Below are positions 58,464-64,000 of a DNA stretch of 64,000 nucleotides, piece after piece. The DNA comes from Echiichthys vipera. Taxonomy: Eukaryota > Chordata > Actinopteri > Perciformes > Trachinidae. The stretch spans positions 31,914,577 through 31,978,576 of the forward strand of contig OY829650.1 of NCBI GenBank assembly GCA_963691815.1, written 5' to 3'. Both the position numbers and the translations under genes were made by a program. The notes under the pieces are model-generated. The model made no database searches, was not told the DNA's origin, and worked only from the letters and a program-made list of their open reading frames with translations. The stretch's first letter is position 1. The number at the start of each line of letters is the position of its first letter.

Positions 58464-60179
58464 CTAAGCAGAGACAGAAAAAACACAAGCACACTCTGCT
58501 ATCACAATCCAGACTGCCAGCAGGGAACGGGCCTACCTTTGCATTGCTACTGTTAAAGTAAACAGGATTGAGTGAAACATGTCCTGTTGGTGATTTTCAA
58601 ACCAACTTCTTGTCAGTGTTTAACACTGCAAACCTAGACTACTGCAGCAACCAAAGGCCCTCACACACCAGGACTACCGTTAGCTGTCGGCGAGCATATG
58701 TCGCACTAGTTTTTTGGGGCATGTCCCGCTGTTTGGACTAGTCAGCCTTTGCCAGCGGCTTTTCAGCTGAGGTGAGAAAAAATAAAACGCTAAGAGGCTG
58801 TGAAGGGGAACACAAACTTGTATCTGGTAAGATTAAGTTTTTACCCATTGAGCTCTTCAGCAGAAACGCTTCCTGATTGATTGTGTTATCGTTCAACATC
58901 AGGTTGTGTTTTAATGTGCTAGTTGGCTAACTGGCCTTTTGAATGACAAATACCAACTAGTGCCAGCTGCTGGTATGGAGTTATTTTCTGTGACTCAGGC
59001 GCAGATCAGAAGCCGGCTGTAGTCGTTACAGTGTGTTCAAGTGCAGCTTTGAAGCCCAGACGCAGGGGACACAAAAGTCGGCTTTCATGGCCACTAGTTC
59101 TTTGATGTCTGTTTGGTGGGTTTAGTTTGTTTTCATATATCAGTGCCCATGTTCATTATATATATATATAAAAAAAACAAAACGTATTTGTAAAGTGCTA
59201 AATGCATTAACAATATTCACCTGGACGCCAGAAGCTACAACTAAACTGAAAATGCCATAACTTAGTTTGGAAGCATTAGAAGAGATTTTCTAGGATTCTT
59301 AGCTTAAATTCCATGACAATTTGGCAAGCAGTTATCAATATACCCCTCTATGAGCAAAAACTCATAATTTTCTAGTAATCTGCATCTGTTTACTTTTACT
59401 TGTATTTTCTAATTTTGCAGTACCAACAATAAATGCATTATACTGTTTTCCCTGAAATACTTGGAGCCTTCAGTGAGAGGGCTGGATTGGTCTGCTTTTT
59501 TCCCCCACAAGCACCATTTTGTGGGCTTCCTCCTGCCTCTTCTCTCAACATACTTTCTGCCAACAATTCAGCACCGATTCAGCCAGCATTCAGTGATTAA
59601 TAGCTACCTTGTGACAGGCATGTGACTGGTCCAAACAGAGCAGCATACAGTAGCTCTGTGCTCTCAAGTCCCATCAAGACTCATGACTCACTGCAAGGTT
59701 TAAAAACAACCTGCAGAAAACAGGGAAGCTTTTCTGCCGCACTGTTTACATATCAGCCCATGTGCACTATTGAGCTTCAGAAAACATGCTCTAGTGTACT
59801 GACACGAACTAAAGAGGCACACAGCTGCACATGTGGGGTTGTCAAGGCTCATACGGAAAGCCCTTATGGTTCAGGATTTCAACACTTCTGAAATAGAAAT
59901 GGAGCAAACGGGGCACTTGTTTACCCACTGCAGAAACAGTTTGAGATATCTGACCTCCTAAAACAGACACTATGAGACACACAGTATCCCACAACAGGAA
60001 GGAATAAGAAAAAAAGATCAGGTGTTCCTCTAAAAAGCAAGGAACTCAATTCACAACAACTAAACCGAGTAAAACAAATTAATGTACACTGAGATAGATG
60101 TTGATAATAAGAGGCATGTTAAGAAATGACGAAACCAGTTAAGGAATATTACTAAAACTGATGTCATTCAGGGTCGTAC
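58464..60179 (-). other. wsb1: wsb1 intron, 1716 bp
   Basis: Bounded by GTACGA (donor side, 60179) and CTTAG (acceptor side). Near 58657, CCCTCACACACCAGGACTACC and MITE-like text up to about 59100 suggest an old DNA-transposon insertion without definable ends. The frame at 59622-59891 has no recognisable domain. Confidence 0.8.
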
Positions 60180-60293
60180 CTGTCATCGGTAATACTGGCG
60201 ATGTGGCGGCCATCAGGGCAGAAGCTCACAGAGCGCACCCACCGGTCATTTGCCCCTCCAGCAAAAATGGGGGACGGAGGAGGGAAGAGATGG
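60180..60293 (-). CDS. wsb1: WSB1, coding exon (WD40 repeat)
   Basis: 114 bp completing a Gly codon (GG|C), then HLFPPPSPIFAGGANDRW and VRSVSFCPDGRHIASITDD, ending in a split Arg codon. The loop with the proline run and GGANDRWVRSV is characteristic of WSB1 and absent from WSB2. It is followed by a typical WD40 strand (SFCPDGRHIAS). The acceptor is CTCCAG and the donor is GTACGA. Confidence 0.95.
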
Positions 60294-60654
60294 CTGGAGA
60301 GAGGTGAAAACAACACCAGTGTTAGGGCTGGGGGATCATTTTAGATGATCATTTATCATCTTTCAATGGAATCCTATTGTGACGAAATCATACATTGAGA
60401 TATCAACATACACAATTACCTCATTGTATGTAATGTCCTAGACTTCAGATTTAATGTCTCTGTTGTTGTTGTTTGGCCCAAATCAACTGAATTTCAATAT
60501 TATCAGCCATGCTAGTGTGTGTGTTGGGTTTGTTTGTATAATTGTAGGATGTCCAGTCTAACTTGTTTTTGTTATAGAGAATATTCCAACTGTAACGTTG
60601 CTCGTGTCTACTGATACGAATAATAGACAATACAATTATAGTCTCCTCAAATGC

Positions 60655-60770
60655 AATTGTTGGGTCTATGTAAATCATAAATAAGTCAGAGTGTGGTCTT
60701 TACCTACTCTGTCAAGTGTCCTGAGATAACTTTTGTTATGATTTGGCACCATCAATCAAATTAAAAATAT
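60655..60770 (+). mobile_element. LINE 3' tail copy in a wsb1 intron
   Basis: Repeats TTGTTGGGTCTATGTAAATC, ATAAATAAGTCAGAGTGTGG and ACCTACTCTGTCAAGTGTCC, as at 51197-51280. Only the last ~115 bp of the LINE are present. Confidence 0.65.
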
Positions 60771-60841
60771 ATAATAACAAGAACATACATACTCATTTTT
60801 TTCAGAAAATCTGATAAAAAAAAAAATATTTCAAGTTTATA

Positions 60842-62387
60842 CAGTGAAGATCAAGATTAGAATTTAAATTCTTGTTTTACTCTGAAATAGTTTTTTTTTT
60901 TAATTGTTCACAATTTGATAGAATATCAGCTCTGACTATACTTGCAATTTCCCAGCTTGGGATCAACTAAGTATTTCTATTCGATATCACTGCTGTTTGA
61001 GCATATTTTTTAAATAACTAAGGCACTTCAACAAAACCCTTTATTTAGTGAAAAAACAGTGATCAAAATGAGAGAACAGTAACCATTGTGTCAGAAGAGA
61101 AGATTTCAACAATGTTTTCTTCTCTAGGATTAAAAAATGAACAGGAAGTGTAGAGGCCACAGCTTTGAATGACTTCAGCACATCTGCGCCCACAGGACAT
61201 CACTAGTTTCTCACTCTGATCTGGTTTGATCTGCGTCCATTCTGACTCAGTCTCTTCCACAGTTCACTAACTGGAATGGGTTTCTTATACATTACTTGGT
61301 TTCCAAGAATTTTCCAGAGATTCTCTATGGGGCTTAGATCTGGACTCTGGGCTGGACGTTTCATTGTTTCAATATTCTTAGCTTCAAGGAACTGCTTCAC
61401 CTGTTTGCAGTAACGGGGCATTGTCTTCATGACTGATTGGAAGACGATTGCAGTGAAGGTATTGCATGTTGCTGAAGGAGGTTCACATTTGCATTCACCT
61501 TGCCATGTAGCTGTACAAGAGGCCCAACTCCTGCTGCAGAAAACATCCCCAAACCATGACCCTTCCTCTTCATAATTGAACTGACTTCTTTACACACTTT
61601 GGGTTCAGTCTTTCCCCAGTCCTATGCCCAACATAATATTTCCATCAGACCCAAATAAATTGAACCTCCTCTCATCACTGTAGTCACTCTGGACCAGTTC
61701 TCCTTTGTCCACACAACATGCTCCTCAGCAAAAGTCCAGTTGTCCTTCAGTCCAAAAAGTCTTAAAAGGTTTGACACTGTGTGCAGAGACAGATCCTTGC
61801 CCTGTTCAGAACTGAACTGGAGACCAACTCCAGCGTTGAACTGATTCCCCATTGAGAGTCTTCTCATAATCCTGTCCTCTCGTGCACTTGTGTTACATGG
61901 ACGACCGGCCTTTTTGAGGGACTTAAATGAATCTGTGTCCTTGTAAAGTTTTAATATTCTTGAAATCACAGACTGAACGTCCAACCTCTCTCTGATGGCT
62001 GAGAGGGTCATCCCTTTGGCCTTCATCTGAACAACCTGCTGTCTCAGGGTTTCAGTCTCCTTAGAGCAGCTCACCATCTTACAAAGTAACCAGGAGAGCT
62101 GCAGATAAATAGGGTGTGTCCAACAATGAAGTCAATTGTCACCAGGTGCCAGATTAACACCAAAAAGTGTGAGGGATCTGAAAGTGTTCTTATTAATTTT
62201 GCTCACTGTTTTTTCCCCCACAAAATAAAGGTTTTTGTTGAAGTGCCTTGGTTATTCAAAAAAATATGCTAGTACAGCAGTGGTGTGGACACAGAGGATA
62301 TTCTATCAAATAATGAATAACAAAAAATAACAGTATTTAAGAATAAATCCAGAATGTATTAGTTGTTCTCTATTTTGATCTCCACTG
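60842..62387 (-). mobile_element. Tc1-like transposon with long inverted repeats (IR/DR type)
   Basis: 1546 bp between TA dinucleotides (60840-60841 and 62388-62389). The ends start CAGTGAAGATCAAGATTAGA and, from the other side, CAGTGGAGATCAAAATAGAG. Each inverted repeat is about 200 bp. A related inner repeat CAGTGATCAAAATGAGAGAA lies at 61056-61075, giving the outer/inner direct-repeat layout known from Sleeping Beauty-like elements. An extra ~55 bp piece (about 60928-60985) is present only in the left repeat. It lies in the 2547-bp wsb1 intron, same strand as the gene. Confidence 0.85.
61203..62077 (-). pseudogene. Tc1-like transposase, frameshifted
   Basis: From the ATG at 62077, MVSCSKETETLRQQVVQMKA starts a paired-type helix-turn-helix domain; GRPCNTSAREDR is the linker typical of Tc1 transposases; HTVSNLLRLFGL is the second helix-turn-helix. 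The frame ends at 61622. The first catalytic region (SDERRFNLFG) is readable near 61670 in another frame. The third catalytic residue lies in SPDLSPIENLWK in a third segment (61203-61430). At least one frameshift on each side of the catalytic core makes it inactive. The normal protein is about 340 residues. Confidence 0.85.
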
Positions 62388-62840
62388 TATTTTGCACTAA
62401 AATTCTGAATAAATTTATTTGTTTAAATCCACACAGGATTATACAAAAATAGGCTGTACCATGTGGTTAATTCATATAGATTGAGTCCTCTGAATTACCA
62501 GAGAACATGCTACATCGTGATATATATTGTTATGAAGATATGAAATGACCTAGAAGAGTTTGGCCATATTATCCAGCCTTAATCAGTATGGTGGTTTATC
62601 AGGTAAAAACCGAACTCTGCAGTTTTTAACTGGTGAGGCAATTCAGTACACTGGGGAGTTTTGCAATTACAGCTTTATTTGGTCTAGTATGACCTGTAGT
62701 TAATGTTAACTAAGACACGTAGATAATCACTGTGTAGACTTCTTTTAAATTATTGGCACACTACCCTGGCTGTACGGTTAAGAATAATTAGGCATTCGAG
62801 GGAAGCAAAACATTCTACATAATGTGTATTATTTTCTTAC

Positions 62841-63013
62841 CCGAGCTCCAGCAAGACGGTGGCCTTGTGATGGTCCCACACGATTACCCGGGTGTCATAA
62901 GAGGCGGTGGCCAATAGCGCCCCATCTGGTGAAAACTCACAAGACACCACATCATTGTGGTGCCCCTCCAGCTTCCGGATCAAGGTGTACTTATCCATGT
63001 TCCATAGGAACAC
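62841..63013 (-). CDS. wsb1: WSB1, coding exon (WD40 repeats)
   Basis: 173 bp in phase 0 at its start: VFLWNMDKYTLIRKLEGHHN, DVVSCEFSPDGALLATAS, YDTRVIVWDHHKATVLLEL, ending in a split Gly codon. It contains the end of one WD40 repeat (VFLW), a full repeat with GHHNDVVSCEFSPDG and the terminal VIVWD. The acceptor TTGCAG precedes 63013 and the donor is GTAAGA. Together the four exons cover 558 coding bases, close to the C-terminal 185 residues of a protein usually about 420 long. Earlier exons must lie beyond the right end of the window. Confidence 0.95.
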
Positions 63014-64000
63014 CTGCAACGTGAAGAGAGGACTGTTATAGCCCATGGAATGATTTGGACAGAGTATAAATGATATATTATAGTTTACACTTATCATTAC
63101 TATATGCACATAGCATTTTTAAATGAAATTAAGCAACATGAATTACAACAGAATTAAACGGTTATACTCAAGAGTCAATACTTAGTGTCATTGTTTTGCT
63201 TTGTAACCTTTAACCAGGCCAAACAAACAAAAGAGCACATGCTACACAAGCAGCAAGGCTATGTCATAATGTATACTACACCTACATGGACAATTGTAAT
63301 TAACATCTTTTTATAACAGTATTAAACTACAACATGTTAATTTAAATGTAATCATCTCTTAATACATTATTAAATACAATAAATACTTCTATTATTTTAA
63401 CAAAAAATGTCTACACAAAAAAAGAGAAAATGAAACAAGTAGTAACTTAAGGTAACATAAAGTTACTCCACTGGTTTCCTCTTTCAGAGTTTTAGCTCTC
63501 TGTGTTTACAATAGGCTCGCACCTCCGGCAGAAGCCTACGAAGAGAGACAGATACTGCAAGAGAAAAGAATATTTTATGGCCAAAGGGTTGATACCTCTG
63601 GCAAATAATACATATGCACTCACATACACGCACACAAAATCTACACACACATACACACAGGTAGAAAAGTATTCATCTTGGAGGTCTTTTGCTTTTAACA
63701 TTTAGCCATGGTCAGAATTTTTACTATTAATATCTTTGCTCCAGTTATATAACTCTTGCACCATGTCACTGTTTGATTGTGAAAAAATGCAGTCAATGAT
63801 CTACATAAAAATCATAACAGTCACATGACTCAGCATTGTGTTTCTTGAGCTGGTTAAGTTCAAAACATTAGCATCGTTATCTCTATTGGATTTCTTAAGT
63901 GTGTGTTGATAGAGAGATGCAGATGAAACACTGTCTCATTTACTGCTGTTCCACTGTTGCTGCCAACACATGTATTTATAAAAAGCAGAAAAAGCCACAG
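63014..64000 (-). other. wsb1: wsb1 intron, continuing past the window
   Basis: No further WSB1-like exon is readable here. AT-rich, with CA-rich simple sequence near 63618-63660. A 30-bp stretch bounded by splice-like bases near 63530-63560 was considered and not accepted as an exon. Confidence 0.6.

Noticed and set aside
57968..63013. The WD40/SOCS gene as wsb2
   Set aside because: The HLFPPPSPIFAGGANDRW segment and the VFLWNMDKYTLIRKLEGHH exon fit WSB1. WSB2 lacks the proline-GGANDRW loop.
63520..63560. A 30-bp exon of wsb1 upstream of the 62841-63013 exon
   Set aside because: Splice-like bases are present, but the peptide does not resemble any part of a WD40 repeat and the expected upstream residues are not encoded.

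Overview
This window is from a teleost fish genome. The evidence is spliced exons of a vertebrate gene (wsb1) at the right end, together with a fish-typical mix of mobile elements: a Gmr1-like Ty3/gypsy element, Tf1/sushi chromoviral elements, Tc1-like transposons, a PIF/Harbinger-type miniature element, LINE tails and a Penelope-like element. No bacterial or organellar genes, tRNAs, rRNAs or CRISPR arrays were seen.

Left block (1 to about 38283). This is an AT-rich tandem array of a roughly 30-bp unit in 28-, 31- and 32-bp length classes, about 29.4 kb of array in total. It runs off the left edge. It shows nested longer periods (about 6.4 kb, 2698 bp and 657 bp), so it has grown by repeated segmental duplication. 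Two GC-rich LTR elements have jumped into it. At 285-5279 there is a complete Gmr1-like element on the + strand: LTRs that read identical, a 5-bp target duplication, and one uninterrupted Gag-Pol frame with integrase placed before reverse transcriptase. At 30116-33956 there is a Tf1/sushi-type element on the - strand. Its gag has two stops, the core of its pol is deleted, and a 28-bp minisatellite sits at the deletion. A 10-nt complement between its LTR and the sequence just inside the LTR points to self-primed reverse transcription.

Middle block (38284-55140). The array ends directly on a second sushi-type pol remnant. After that comes a field of broken transposons: a LINE reverse-transcriptase relic; a Tc1 copy carrying both a Harbinger-type MITE and a truncated LINE (39757-41790); a degenerate inverted-repeat element; a 42-bp minisatellite of 23 copies joined to a LINE tail; more LINE tails; a partial hAT-like element; and a Penelope-like element with a decayed hammerhead-like motif. 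No host gene was recognised here.

Right block (about 55141-64000). The - strand carries the 3' half of wsb1: four coding exons with matching splice phases, encoding the last WD40 repeats and the SOCS box, and probably a long 3' UTR. A 1546-bp Tc1-like element lies in one intron, in the same orientation as the gene. The upstream wsb1 exons lie beyond the window's right end.
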